A stretch of 64,000 nt of DNA from Apostichopus japonicus (GCF_037975245.1 NC_092576.1:10187501-10251500); one strand, 5' to 3'. Positions 11,788 to 27,024 are shown, numbered from the stretch's first letter. Translations and numbers: made by a program. The notes: generated by a model from the sequence alone, not told the origin.

Positions 11788-11945
11788 TATATATATATAT
11801 AGGCTATATATATATATATAGGCTATATATATATATATAAATATATAGGCTATATATATAGGCTATATATATATAAATATATAGGCTGTATATATAGGCT
11901 ATATATATAGGCTATATATATAGCATATATATATAGCCTATATAT
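11788..11945. repeat. ATAGGCTATA/TA compound repeat
   Basis: TA runs are punctuated every 15-30 bp by AGGCTA. Confidence 0.9.
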
Positions 11946-12659
11946 ATATAATATCAAATGATTCTTTTCAATTAAATTAAACTTCTAAGCCTTTGTTTCT
12001 GATTCATCATAGCAACAACAACAAACATGATAATAAAGTTACGTTCAACGCCATTTTTTTCAGAACAGGTATACCATTTCAAACATTGTAGGTTATCATC
12101 TGAGCGTGCGTACAACAAGTGCATTTTTTTCCGGGGGCTGGTTTATCTATGATTTCCGCAGAGCTTTCCGTTAACCTTCACTATCGTTTCCCGAGTCTAT
12201 TAAGCTAAATAATGTGATATCAAAATACTACAGATGATACCCGCTGTGAAAACATTTTAAACTTTACAGAGAAAAAAACAAAACAACAACAAAAACCATG
12301 GCGCATATGGTCTCTGTAAAATGCATTAAATGAGCTGTTCCTGGCGTCATTTAATGTGGATGACAAAGAGAACATATTAGTTTAATATACTAGCAAGTAG
12401 CAACTCCATACAAAGTCAACATAAAGGTCTTATTGCGATCTATCAATGTGTGTAATGTAATCGATATTCAAGATAAATGTTTATGTGGTTATCAAATCTA
12501 GATAACAAAGGACCAAATATAAACCGTCCTTAATGAATGTTAGTTGGTGAATCATTATTTTGAGTGAAAACGATTAAGCAAAAATTTTAAGTGGGAAGTT
12601 CAAATTACAATAATTAAAACATGATAGGCTGTCCAATCACGTGGTTTTTCTATAAATAG

Positions 12660-12662
12660 CCT

Positions 12663-12720
<58 letters not shown>

Positions 12721-12746
12721 TATATATATATGCATGCATGCATGCA
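12660..12746. repeat. (TA)n with TGCATGCA tail
   Basis: A TA tract ends in (TGCA)n beside a MITE family 2 terminus. Confidence 0.95.
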
Positions 12747-12750
12747 TTAT

Positions 12751-12766
12751 GAAATTGTCCCAACTG
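12751..12766 (+). mobile_element. Terminal fragment of MITE family 2
   Basis: GAAATTGTCCCAACTGG matches the right terminus of the family. Only the end survives, beside (TA)n and TGCATGCATG repeats. Confidence 0.4.
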
Positions 12767-12769
12767 GCT

Positions 12770-15700
12770 GATTTAGTATAGATAAGTCATGCATAAATTA
12801 CTTTGATTAAACAGGCTAGGCCTAATTAGTCTGAATGAAGTTCATTTAGCAAAAACTGTATTTACACACTGTTTGCCGGACTTGGCCATCAGTGAATAGA
12901 CAATTCCAAGCTGTACTACTTTTTGTCGCCATGGTGAACACACTTAAAACGGTACAACGAACTGCATATCTTTAGTAACTTATTCAGACATTTTGTACCG
13001 TCCAGGACCGTAAGTATAATGTCTCTGGTCTGATTCTGGAAACATTACGCATTATGGTAATTTTGTCAAAGTCAAGCGTCCAATGAAATTACCTCACCAA
13101 GTGAAGTTAACCAATAGCAGATAGCTAACTTGCACACGTGCCGATGCCTATAAAATCTCGTCCCCAATCACATCTTATTACCAACAAACAAAAAAAAAAC
13201 AATGAAAATAACAACAAAAGGATGAGTTTATTGCAAAGTCGGAAATCATCAACAAGTCTGTAATTTTTTCTCGGCACTGTTTGAATGAAACACGGCTATT
13301 GAAATTAAATGAATTAATAAAATGATTGCGAAATAAAACTAAAAATAAATCTTAAAACTTTGCTACTTACACAACTCGGGGCAAAACGTAGCTCTAAAAT
13401 GCAGCGGCGGATTCAATATAGATATACATTTGACATATATAATGTTTGCACAGGTATATACTATTCACGTCAAATGTTTCTTTGCAAATCCTCGTTATAA
13501 TTCGCTAAGTAGCTTTCCCCCACGGGAAAACGCGCTTCAAATAACAACCCGAAGTTTCCATGACAACGAATTACCCTCGTCTGATCGTTAGAAAGGTATT
13601 CGGCGCGTAGACGAAAAAAACAAAATTCAGGCATAAGCTTCGGCTGGGGCGAAGTCACAAAAAAAATGATAACATGACGATACACCTCTCTGCTATGTAT
13701 GTATATATATATATCTATATTTATATATATTTTGTTTTTCTTTGATTGTTTAATATTGCCGATCTAAATGTTAGAAAGGACGGTTATAGGCAAGAAACCT
13801 AATCTTTGGGGTATGCGATGACTTCTAATCTCCGAAGTTTTGGATGGGGGGGGGGGGGGGGGGAGGTTGGACTTTCAACACGCAGCTGTCTGTATTACCA
13901 AATGGATTTTAAGGACTCTTAAATAACTCGGGTAAATTCCGTTACTTTGTAGATTGTTAGAGACTATAAGATAAATATCACGGACAAACCAAATCTGAAA
14001 ACCACTTAGCGCCGCCCAAAAACCATCGATTTCTACTGTATCTGAACACGGTAACCATTTATTGAATGTCACAGCTGAAGATGATGAATATCGTGTTGGA
14101 GGAGGAAGGAGAAGAAAATGGAAAGAGCAGGATGAAGGTAACCTTGAGCATAATCAGATGGTCAAAACGAGTTATACGTGATGACAGGATTTAACTGGTC
14201 AGATTTTTTAATATTTTTATATTATTTTTTTATGTTTTTTCTTTTGTGTCTGCTACTAATGAAAATCTCTTTTACGGTGGCATGCAGAAGTTTGATATTT
14301 TATGCTCTGTTAAAAACAACAACATGCCGCCGTTGGGCAAAATTCGCAATTAATTGAAAATTTACGTTTTTTTCTTTTAACATCATAATAGGCTGAAAGT
14401 TTATATTTCTTTTTAAAAAATTGCCAGAAGGCAATATTCAATAATGAAAATTTTGTCTAAAAACATGTTATTTGGTAAAATGCTACCACAAATCGGCAAA
14501 AAATTAAAAATCTGTTTGTTGTTATTCTTTTAGTTCAGTATACTAGTCTGACATACGGCTACGTAGTATGTTGTGTAAGATGCTTCGTTCTGTCATCACA
14601 GCTGCACATGTACGTGACGTAGCTCCTGGTTGAGGTCAAAGTTTGCCAAACACAAACAACATCTGAGGTTATCAGGGAAGCATTATAATTATTATATCTA
14701 AATGACTTGAAAGAAACTACCGTATACATTGATAACTAGCTTAAACCCTATGACGCAATGTGACGTCATAGTTATACTTAGTAATGTCATCATTTTGTTG
14801 AATAGTTTGCAATTAATACTAAATCAAGATTGCCCTACTGATTTTAAGCAACACCGGCTTAATTAAACAATATATAGAATTATCAAATAACCTTGCCTGA
14901 CATTAGATAAATCAAATTTCGATATATGAAATCCTTTTAACCTTTTCTTTTGTCCTTTGTTCGTTTTTAAGTTATATGAAGATATGTCGAGCATAATTTA
15001 AAAAAACCCAAAATACTGTTTTCCGCGCTAAGATTGTCTTCGAACAAATTCATTGTTACTATAGTCTACGCCGGAGATTACGATTTCCTGATGTACAGTC
15101 GCATCCGCAACTATATATCACACAAATATAAACAACGGTACAAGGGTGTGTAATAATGTACACTTTATAGTGTATCTGGGTCTTTATTAACTGCAGTGAG
15201 CATCTCCTTGTGTGGATTTATCATGAACAAATTAGGGCTTACTACAAGATATGATCTTACATGATATGATCTTACATGATAATTACTTATACTGAACACG
15301 GTATATGGCAACCTATACTTGTTGTGGTTAGGCCTACATGTATTCAGGCTATTCACTCATGAATAGGCCTATGGCCGGTACTAATTAAATCATATTGCTA
15401 TATGACGTAACGTATGTACTCGGCTGTAGAAACTAATCTCTTCTCGTATACTTTTGGACAGTTTCTGTTCTCGTACGCATTGGTTTGTATACTCGAACAT
15501 AACAACATAAAAAAAAAATAAAAAAACATCATATCTGCGAACGAGCCTGATCGTGTAAGATTGAACGAAAAATTTATTAAGTTACGTAACTGGTAAATTT
15601 ACTGAAGAGTGTTGGGGAGGGTTGGCTGGGAGGGATGAGGTGTCATCCCATGCTACCCATGTACATTTGAATACCTGAAGTAAAGGTTTAATCTCTACAA

Positions 15701-18115
15701 AAGTAATGACTTACATAAAAAAAATAATACAAAATATACAAAAATAAACTCGTTTGATCTCGTTTCTCCTGTATGCAGTACAACACGATGCGTTGCTATC
15801 CCATTCTACCCCAACACCATAGAAAACCTGCCGGTAAACAGTAAAATCGATAAAGAAGCAAGAATTTATAATTTATGCGCAAAGAGACGGAGTACTAACC
15901 AGGCTTCTGGTCTCGTTCCTACATCTTGTATTATACGACAGTACGTCCTATACATACTATCAACTACATACACTGCACAATATCTGACATCGATGCTCGT
16001 ACCAGACAAGAGCAGACGATAGACTATTTCCCGCCAAGTAAAAACCGTTCAACCACTGACGGAATCTAACATGATTTAGCTAAGAGCTGTTTATTATCCG
16101 TCTGCTTCTCACCGAGACGGTAATGTACCTCTTCAAGTCTATACCGGAAGGATTGACAACTCTATGTTTTATCATTCGATGCGAGAGTCATTTTCCCTCT
16201 CCAGCCAGAAAGACGTAATAAAAAGAAAAAAACGACTTCGACAAGTCAACTTCTCTTTAATATTGTCTGAAAGAGTTATATACGGTTCATCTCTATAAGA
16301 TGACTTCAGACGATGTCTTATCAAACAGACGAGAAGAAGAAAGAGAGAGAAAAGAGGGGAAAATATGTAAGTTTCCGTTCTGTTCTAGACAACAAGAAAA
16401 ATCACTATGACTAATTTTTCCCTATTTCCCAAAGGAAAAATGGAGCAAGGGGTTTTAGAATACCAAAGCAGAATTTGTAATCAAGATTGTGCGACAAAAT
16501 ATCATTTGGGCCTAAATTATGAGAGGAAAAATCCACAGAATGACAGAAAAGTAAACAACGTATAAAACCAAAGCATACATATCTCAGGGTATAAATGTAA
16601 CATCTATTAAATTGCTGACGTCACATCGAGTTAGACTTCTCGAACAAATTGGTTAGGATGAAGTGGATTGATCGTTGGTATCTATGACAATATTATGCTC
16701 AAAATTAAATACAAACGAAGTAATTAAGTTATGTGTGTATATGCCTGTATGGTAGATATGCACGGCTTTATATAATGATTATCGTTAGTATATATGCGCG
16801 GTTTGAATGAAAGAATGTTACACATGAGTGTATTAAAGTTAGCTTATATAGAGGTATTCATTCAAAACAAGGCTTGTTTGTTGGATCGATATTGGTAAAT
16901 GTTTTGGAGTTATTCGTGATACAAAAACCGCATCGCAATGAAGGTGGTCATAACCCTGGTTGTACAACGGTTAGTTCAAGTCCTGCATTGAAAGACTAAT
17001 TTTTGTTTTTATTAATTTCATAATTTCCGTGATTACGTTATGAAGTCTATAATATGCAGACCCTAATAATTATGACACAAAATTGTTCAACAGCCAACAT
17101 ATACATTGTGGAAATAATCAAGGGGTGCGTGGTGGTGGGGGGGGGGGGGATAATATTTCCGACCAAATGTGCACGACAGACTACTGTGTTACATTATTGA
17201 ACAAACTCTTGAATGCTGATTTAAAGGAGCTTAGAATTAGCCACTTTTTAATCCTATCAATGTTGTTTGACTTTAAAAACATATGTTTTCCTTTGAAACT
17301 GTCAACATTGAATCTCTCCTTGCACTGTTATGATTCTCCAAGCTAAAAATGGAAATCATGAATACAGCTTGTGGCCATGTCGAATCGGCAAGTTGATAAA
17401 GAAAATGAAAAACAAGACGGTTCTTATCATAAATATTTTAATATCCATATTATTTATTATCATCGGTATAAGGACAACCGTTTTCCTGCATCGAGCTTGA
17501 ATTTTCCATATGATGGATTGCAGACGGTTACAATGATGCGTGACTACTAGTTCGTGATCAGCTTACAAGTTTTCGCATCTAGAATGCTGTTTTCTCTGTC
17601 ATATTCGTAAACAGCAACGTGTCGACATCTTGCTAAAACGACAAGCCTTACGTCACTATTGGGGAAGAGAAGAAACCAGATGAGAAAGTGAAACATACTT
17701 CTCATCCAACATATTTTTTTGAGGTGAGGGTTGGGGTGGGAGTGAAGAGGGCTGAGGCAGATGTGGGGGAGGAGGGGTGGGGGGGGGGAGGTAGGAACAT
17801 TGACGAATGGGAAGTGACTGGAAACATACTTTTAAGCCCGAGAATAGACGCAATGTCATAATACATTATGCACAGGCCTATACGATTGGTAGAAATAAGT
17901 CTATGGAAAATTAGGGTGTTAGGGAAGTGTCCTAACTCGAAAAACAAAGAGAAAGTAAGGGGTTTTCAGATCCAAGTGGCACTATGCCATTACACATTCA
18001 CAAATATGACAAACAAAGATATGCCCTAAACGGAGCAAGCGTTTGTTTTAGCTGTTTTGAGTGAATTTCCTCTACATAATAAGCCAGTGGTGGTCGGTTT
18101 ATGTCCCATTTAATA
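12770..18115. other. Gene desert
   Basis: Over 5 kb of AT-rich unique sequence with poly-G runs at 13846 and 17139. No exon, RNA gene or transposon coding region recognised on either strand. Confidence 0.5.

Positions 18116-18119
<4 letters not shown>

Positions 18120-18193
<74 letters not shown>
18120..18193. repeat. (TA)n tract
   Basis: 74 bp of pure TA. Confidence 0.98.
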
Positions 18194-18194
<1 letters not shown>

Positions 18195-18195
<1 letters not shown>

Positions 18196-21100
18196 AAATT
18201 GTATAGTGCGTTGGAAAATATATCTATGCAAGTTCAGTGCGATAATTCTACTGCAAAGAAGGGAGTTCTAATGAAATTTATTCTCGGTCTTTATCCTCGC
18301 GAGAAGTCCCATAGTAATAAATGAAGAGTAGATTGGCAGATGTCTGTACCCCCAGGGACAAGGCCGTCTGATCAGTTTTGCGACAGTAATCACTGACGCA
18401 GAGAACTATTACTAGCAACCGATCGCTCTCTCATGGCTCTATGCTTACAGCTTCACATTGGCCTTGTAATTACATTATACAACTCGACTTGAATCAAGTT
18501 TAATCATTTTCCCGCCAAAAAATGATCATCACTGTTTCAAATACAGTCTGTACTTATCCGAAGTAATATTTGAAAAAAAAGATAAAAAAAAACAGACGCA
18601 AATATTATTACTTTGTCGAAATCGAATGGGTATCGAAAACTGATGTGGTTTCACGTTTCATTTCAAGTAAATGGTAAAGTTGTTTCTCTTATTTGTGGAA
18701 ACTTGCATAAAATTTGCATACAATTTGCATACAATGATTGACAATCTTGCTTGTCGATATAGCATATATGACGTCAAATTAGACACCAGCTTTAACATAC
18801 TACATACTACATAATACAGAATTTTGAATGCGTCGACTTGATAATATGAACTACTTCTATACCAAGACAGTGATTGCTGACATTCGAAATTGAAACTAAC
18901 TTGTGTGAAATGTAAATGATTGATAATATATACTATGAAATACTAACAGAAACTGTATATTTCACCTCACCCCTACCCTCCCCTACCCCCAAAATACATC
19001 CCCAACCAACAGTTTTATAACCATTCATCATTTTTAGCACCCTTAAATTGTTCTTTACCCAACTCAAATGGATTGCTTATCATTTTAAGAGATGTTTGTA
19101 TTTTAAGCAATATGTACATCTCATAGTTTTAATTGATTTTTTATTTTTTTTTTGTTCAAGTAGAGTATTGAGTATGTTTTGATTTGTATGTTATACCCCC
19201 ATTCACCCAATGCCCACCAAACCCACCCAACCAATGCCCACCGAACCCACCCCACCCAATATACAGTCTTCATAATGCATTGTAGCGTATACACTCAACT
19301 GTTTTTAACTCAACTAAACTTAATTGCTATAAATTTCCCCAAAATTATTCCAAGTGTTAAGTTTCGTGGATTTTTATTTGATTATTTTTTGTTTCAACCC
19401 ATGACATATTGATTTTGTATTGATCAATATGCTAATTAGTAAATTATGAACAATACGCTATTGTTTTATTAGACCATATCGAAATACTAAAATTTGTTGT
19501 CAATATGTTACTTTAATTGAAGTCAAATTGAATAATATATGGTTTGTCTTATCTCATTAATTGTAAAGTGTTTGTCTCATTAATTAAAAACATTTCTCTT
19601 TAGGAATGAAATTGAATAACAACGAATTTTGGAGTCAAGTAGCCTATAAGGTACATAAACACACTGTTTCGTCACGAGCCGGTTAAAGAAATCCGTCATT
19701 GAAAGTATAAACAGTTGAGAAACATTATATAATGTCTATACTTAGCCTCGTACTAATTACTGATTAATTATTAATCATATATATATATATTATATATATA
19801 TATATTAATTTATTTCCATAAAGTTAATGAACTATCAACAAAACCAGTCAGGAATTATTAAATTAAATATATCTTTGTTTTGATGCCGCCTTTTCGCATC
19901 CATTATACATGTGTGTTATTAATAATTATGATAATATCGTATATTTAATGCATCAAATTATAAATTATTTTTTTCATTTACATGCTTTCAAACCTATTCT
20001 TATTTCCTTGTTTCTTTATGAAACGTTTTGGGCGGATTAATATGTAAAATATTAATTCATTTGTCCTTTAACTCGTAGGCAAAGGGTATCATACCACTCG
20101 GCCATATTATAACAGGTTTGACTAAGATAGTTCAGTTTTTTACATATTTCTGCCGTATGTTATGTCAAATTTTAACTTCAAAATTTACCAAGCCCCTGAC
20201 GTTGAATAATTGATGCTGGCATATAATGAATGCAGCATATGCGGTATTGCGATATACTCTGTGTTATAAGCAACACCTACCAGTTACAGCCAAAAGTGAG
20301 AAAAAACTATATATAAACCGCTGTATTGCTTTTAAAGCATGCATACGGTAAGTTTAAAGACCCAGCAGAGAAAACGAATAAAACCGGAGCAGATGTCAAT
20401 TTTAGATCCATGTAAGGGGGTTAGAAGGGTCGGTCACTACCTTCTGCCATTTATTTTATTTCGGGGGTGGGGGGGGGGGGGGTCCTTATTTTGTATCGAT
20501 GTTTCTAATGTACCGTATGTTTATTTCTATATAAATATCTATAGGCTATCTATTTTAATATATATAGGCTATCTATTTTTTTATATATATAAATAATAAT
20601 AATAAATATACACACATAGCCTACCCGTATATATGTATATATGTACATATATACATACTGTATATATTACGTTAACGAACCCGTACCGTGAAATCAAACA
20701 CGGCAACTTCTTAGCTATCACTGCTTACACAGACGCGTGCATGCTTATGCATAATGAAGCGTGTGCAAAACTATTACTGCTCCGGGCAAAACATGTCTCC
20801 CAAATCACGCTAGCTTTCTATTCTATATTCTCTTATTCCACGTATATACATATACTCGAACGTTCGATAGATTTTGAGTCACTTTGACTAACTAATGAAA
20901 AAAGCAAAAAGAAGATTTGTGGTGAAAGAGGCATTGCCTCTAGTGACGGTCAGCGTTAGCCAGACAAAAGCCAAAGAAAAAACTCGTAACAAAGAGACGC
21001 ACATGAGCGTGGTAAGACAAAAGAAGTTCGGCTCACACTGTGGCTTTGTTTAGAAGCCAACGCACTCGTGTAAACGCTGCGCGATCCCTTAATTAGTCTA

Positions 21101-22747
21101 AGCTCCTCTGCAGTGAAGTATAATTAACGACACGCATGGCTTTGTAAAAGAGAATATTTAATATGGTAAGTCTATTCTTAAATGCCGGAGTGCATTATGG
21201 GCAAGCTTCCATATGTTTCATAAAGGGTATATAGCTCCTGTTGTGAATAAGTCTATATATACCGGTAGATAGGCGTATACTAATGTTGTGTGTCTATAGC
21301 ATAGTAGAAGTCGCAGAGACACAACACTGTGAATGCATTATAATAATTCTATTACATAGACAGAAAGTCAGTGAAAATGTTAAGGCCGAAAAGAAGCATT
21401 CTGAAGATTTTCATATCATAATTTCATTCAATTTAAGTAAATTTTAATAGAAAGAAAATATGAACTATGTTTGTAAAGCAAAGGTAAATTAAAACTGTTA
21501 TTTCCCTTTATTCAATTTTATTAACATTTTCTGTAAATTGAGTACGAAAATTAAGAACTTTGTGACCATTGTGACTGAAACAGAATGGGTGTTTGTTTCC
21601 AACAAGCTGCTCTTTTCATATTCATATTCGAATTTCAAGGTGCACCTATATATTTTAAAACAATAACAGCATTGCACTTTCCATTGAAAATTAGCAATAG
21701 TAAAATATTCATCAAATGTACCAGGTATTGCGCAATGATATTGCGCAATGATATTGCGCAACGGTACTGTGCTTTGTAAACGTTTGAACAAATACCTCAA
21801 CTAAAAATACATAACAGGTGAGTAACAATAAAGTTCATCATTCCCAAGAAATTGCTACACAAAATGTGTCCACAGTTAGTTTTCTTTACATTACTTCAAT
21901 GCACACTGAAGTGTAAAAAAACATGGATTCCAAATACAAGACTCAATGTTTGCCCTTTTGTGATTATTTGAGGTAAAACATGCAGTGGTATGTTGTCAAG
22001 TTTCGATTACGTAATAAAAGAGACGTTTCCAGTCGACCGAAAAGAAAATGCTGTACAGATAATCATCAGTTATTATTATCATTTGTCTAAGTAAGTTTTG
22101 TACATTTCAAGAACTACGCTATTTACATTGTGTGGTTTTGCACAGCAGTCCTGTAACTATCGCATTTGATACATTTCATATTATCTTGTATATGACACAT
22201 TCATCGTCACCAGGCTTGGCAAAGGTGTTCAAGTTAGCTGTAGAAAAATATAACTGACTCACAGCGTTTTATTCAAGCCAGTGTGATTAACCAGATATTG
22301 TGTGACTGCGGGGTCATCAGCTAATTATCCGTGTATCTCATATTAAAACCGATCGCGACAAAGTTCGCGGTCTTTGCAAGACATCATGCCAAAGGCTAAA
22401 GCTAGCCGTAAAAAAATCTATCTTTAGCAGTGTGTGACGTCGGTTTCAAGAAATCTCATAAATCATACAGTCAAAAAAAAAAAGATCTAGAATAAAAAAA
22501 ATAAAAAAAATCGGCTACTCATAAATTATTCCTGACAATTAGTGGGAGGTACGAAGCCTTCGACACTCGCTGCTTGAATTTTACGTTTCGTGTCACTTTG
22601 ACCACCCATCCCCACTCACCCAACCCCCCCCCCCCCCTCAAAAAAAGCGTCGACGATTTTCGCGAGGACAGGCTGTGCTGGATAAGCCTCTCTGATGATG
22701 CATATACGATAGATGTCTATACATATAACATAACAACGGGTGTTTGC

Positions 22748-22817
<70 letters not shown>

Positions 22818-23215
22818 TTAATTAATTTATTTATTTATTTATTTAAATAGGGAATGGCAATCTTACAACAAATTGTTATTCAATTATTCGCAAAAATTAG
22901 TGAATTGTGTCCTTATTAACATTATTATTGTAATCTTACTCGAGCCTATTTTTGTAACCTGGTAAAACATCAACCTTGTCTTAGCAAAATATAATCCATT
23001 TACCGTACCATGAATTTCAATAAACCTATTTGCTTCTTAACGGTTGAGTACGTTTAAAGTACATAGACTATATATCCGCTCTATGAGGTCAGAAATGGTG
23101 CAGTGTTTTGTTTTTCACTATATACATAGGCTTTACTTAGCTACACAAGAAAAATGACCTCGATAAAATTTCTGTAGCAAAAATCACCACTTAGGCTAGA
23201 TCAAGATGGCCATAA
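18195..23215. other. Gene desert
   Basis: AT-rich DNA with poly-G/C runs (20464, 22626) and a small GATATTGCGCAAT triplication at about 21726-21760. No gene seen. Confidence 0.5.
22749..22850. repeat. (TA)n then (ATTA)n/(TTTA)n compound repeat
   Basis: A TA run passes into AATTAATTAA and then TTTATTTATTTATTT. Confidence 0.95.
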
Positions 23216-23217
23216 CG

Positions 23218-23640
23218 ATTTATGATTAATTGCTAAGATAATTGTACATATCTAACCAGTTGGAAATATTTCTGCTTCGAATTCTTATGTAATATTTTAA
23301 TCTCAACAACGTGTGTCATTATATTGAGAAAGGAATTAGAACGTAAGCAAACAGTATATACTGGTATTGCATACTATATATAGTGATACCACTTCCGCTA
23401 AACAATTTATCAATTTATCTTTTAATAGCCACAATTTATGATTAATTGCTAAGATAATTGTACATATCTAACCAGTTGGAAATATTTCTGCTTCGAATTC
23501 TTATGTCATATATTAACCTCAACAACCTGTGTCATTATATAGAGAAAGGAACTGGAACGTAGGCAAACAGCATGTACTGGTTTTGTATACTTATATATAG
23601 TGATAACACTTCCGCTAATCAAGTGGTGATATCTCTAATT
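23218..23640. repeat. 216-bp tandem duplication
   Basis: ATTTATGATTAATTGCTAAG and the following ~200 bp occur at 23218 and again at 23434 with about 10% differences. Confidence 0.9.
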
Positions 23641-24504
23641 GGCCACAGATATAAATAGGCTTTAATTGCTTATCTAATAAGATTAGTAAGTGGAATTACT
23701 AACAATGCTTCAGTCTTGAAATATATTTATAAAACAAAGGTTTGCACGTATTCAGTCTTTTTTTATTTATAAAGTATTTTCAAATAGGGTTAACAAAGAA
23801 GCGGAAATAAACATTTCAATTTATTAATACGACTTTATAAATCATATTAATTATGAAATTAGATTTAATTTCCGACTGTTAAGTTATTAAGACGTCAGTC
23901 CCCCCCCCCCCCCACACCACCTCTTGTCTTAACCCAACTTTATACTATTCAAAAGTTCTCATCGGCTAAATTCTACGTCAATTACTGACCTGACAAAAAG
24001 TTGATAACATTTTTATCGTAATAATTAAAAAGAATAACAAAGTCATGTCAAAACTATTTCTCAATACTCACTACCCGATTAAAAGTTGAGATAACTTCAT
24101 CGTTAAAACAAAAGACTGGCACAGTCATATCCATTGCATTTCTTTAAACCCAATAATTAGGCTTCGCTTAGTTTTTCTTTTTATCTAAACGCAGAAAGGT
24201 AATTTAAGAGTTTTAGATAAATTGGTAGTAAGAAGGATGAACCGTCTGTGACATTTGATGGGCTTATCGTTGATTACATTCGTTTCAAGGTTACATTTGC
24301 CAATGTTTATACTAGTGAGTATTTCGCACTTTTACGTCCACTTTTCCATTACCTACTGTTTACGTACTGCCTTGTCATAAATGTCTGCGGCTTCTTCACT
24401 ATACTGGTACAACAATACATTCTCTTCCATATTATGGAACGCCAAAATAAGCAAACTGTTCGTTATCATTGTACGTTTAAATTATCATCATTGATATATA
24501 TCTC

Positions 24505-24546
<42 letters not shown>

Positions 24547-24572
24547 GTTTATATATATATATATACACAATG

Positions 24573-24608
<36 letters not shown>

Positions 24609-25865
24609 CCCCGTGTTTCAATATCATCATATACTTGTATATTATTAGTTATAAGTTATGAATATTAATGAGGTTTTTTCCGCATTTCGATTAAACGTCA
24701 CTCATATCTGCTGGTACTATTATGCATGAGGCCGTGTAATAAATATTAATGAGATCAGTTGCATGTCTAACGAATCCTATATTCTATATTAAGTGGAGGT
24801 TGTATCAGTATATGGACGTCTTCTCCTAAAGTAATCAATATCAATAATGTAAATTAACTTAATTTGCATATCGAATGCATCGCCTCTGGTCATATTCACT
24901 GGAGGGAATAATAACACGACGTCTGGTCCACAATGTAATCATTATTATTCATGAGTTAATTAATAATGCCGGGTAATTAAAAGTCACCGTCACCATTATT
25001 CAAATTATGATAATTTTGTCTGCCAACGACCACTCAAATAGTAATTTACAACGTTCAACATTAAAGTGTTAATGAGCCTCACACCTCGAATTTGTCTTAC
25101 TACAAAATCACGGGAACAAACAGATTGGACCTTCATAAAAAAGCGAAAGAAAAGGGAAATCGATATATTCATGGTGAATTTGAATCTTCCGAGAGGAAAT
25201 TTCGCCGTGATGGTTTCAAATCTTGGGTCTCTTCCTTCATTGGCTAATATATCGTGATGGGATTACTTCCATCTGAGTGTGTTGCCGGTATCGATTAGTT
25301 TCCAGGCAGCAGGAATCACGGAGCTTATTGGTCAATCGATCGTCCTGAATGTTAAACCTCAATGGACATCATTTCAAAAGAGGAAAACACAGAAACCTGG
25401 CTATAGCTGCAGTTTGTGTATAACGTCTTTAACTACGGTATGTGTCACTTCCGACGCGATCGCTTCTAGGCCAGTTGGCTATCAGTATCTGTTCCCAGGG
25501 ATCTGCTCACAATGGGCGGCACCGGGCGGCTGCGTCCAACAGTTCTTGATGATAATTTAACAAATTTTACCATAACCAAAATCTGGGAGAATACATGGCA
25601 CAGAATAGGAAAAGTAGCACCACCTAAGCATACTTCATGAGCAAAATTTGTCCAAAGGGGAGGGGGTACCCCACCCATGAGATCCCTCTCCCAGGGTGTG
25701 GATCACAATACCGCACAATCTGCCAGGCACTCAAATATTCCTGAGCACATCCTTCTGTTCACTTACTAAAGGAATCGTGACTATAGGTTTGTAGTTTGGT
25801 TATCATGGCCATGGTTCTAGTCTAAGTTGACTTTTCTTTTAAACAAGTATCTATTCTCTTCCTAA
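23641..25865. other. Intergenic, no gene recognised
   Basis: A 93-codon frame at 25279-25560 and its antisense are more GC-balanced than surroundings, but no domain or matching splice pair was found. Confidence 0.4.
24508..24606. repeat. (CA)n/(TA)n compound microsatellite
   Basis: (CA)12-13 followed by interrupted (TA)n. Confidence 0.97.
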
Positions 25866-25868
25866 GGG

Positions 25869-25980
25869 GCTCGTGGTATAATGATCACACAGTCACAGTC
25901 TCTATATGCAAGGGTACTGCGGGTTGAGAGTGAATAACTTTAAATAATCTGGTTTTCTTGCCCAGGTACTTTCTCTTGGG
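25869..25980 (+). mobile_element. Headless relative of the U2-headed SINE, tRNA-like 5' part
   Basis: It shares ATGATCACACAGTCACAGTC, GGGTTGAGAGTGAATAA, and the tail GGTTTTCTTGCCCAGGTAC with the U2-headed copies. In place of U2 it begins GCTCGTGGTATAATGATC, which contains a good Pol III A-box-like TGGTATAATG. With the GGTTGAGAG B-box-like motif, this suggests a tRNA-derived ancestor to which a U2 head was added. Confidence 0.6.
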
Positions 25981-26863
25981 ATATCATATAATATTCAAAT
26001 ATATTATCAGGTAGGTATACCGCTCAATGTAAGTTAGAAATAGATTTGGTACCTACACATAAACATGTCAAGGCGGGGGGGGGGGTTGTACACCCATGGC
26101 GGGGGGGGGGCTGTTGTTGTATACCCCTCCTCTTTTCAACCCAACACGAACACTTAAAAGTAGTTATTAGCTCAACTTCGTATGCGTAGACCTATCGTGA
26201 CACACCTCATTAAAGTCCTTGCATGCCTCAGCTCAGAATGAATCATAATTTTAGATCTAAAATTTTCAAATAAACTTCTGGGCGTGGACCCCATACCCCC
26301 CCCCCCTTCCCACCACCCGCCGCAACATGGAAGTACGTTTAAACGTAACTATAGGGTCACTCTTCCTGCCCCTAACCTCCCCTGTCCGATGTTGCGTTTT
26401 CGCAAAAGGCACGCCAAGTGCGATGACTTTCTTAAGCGGGAATTGATGGGGTGGCGGAGGTGGGGGTGTGGGTCAGTTTAGTAATTGTGGCGTGACTTTA
26501 ACAATCATGCATGTATATGATACAACTGTATTGATATTCTTCATGCAGTTTACCCTATATCCAGCAATACTAAAGCCAACATGTTAATAATTACGGCATG
26601 TGTTACATCTTCACTTTATTTTAGAGTGCTTGCTTCAAAGGGCCTTCCCCCGCATCATTGACAAAAGCTTTCATTTTTGTTTTATTAAATTCACTTCCTT
26701 TCTAATTTGTTTTGTCTTTCCTGTTTCTATATAGTGTGTTATCGTGACTTTGGAGTGTTAATGTGGCTGTACCCTATGTCAAAACGAAAGTGTCAAAAGA
26801 AAACAGAAAAAAGGAAAGTGTCCTCACGTGACTGAACATTACAGTGCTGTCATGAAGTCAGAA

Positions 26864-26866
<3 letters not shown>

Positions 26867-26937
<71 letters not shown>

Positions 26938-26951
26938 TATATATATATGTA

Positions 26952-27021
<70 letters not shown>
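26867..27021. repeat. (TA)n tract with internal (CA)n
   Basis: 155 bp; the perfect palindrome begins at its right edge. Confidence 0.98.
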
Positions 27022-27024
<3 letters not shown>

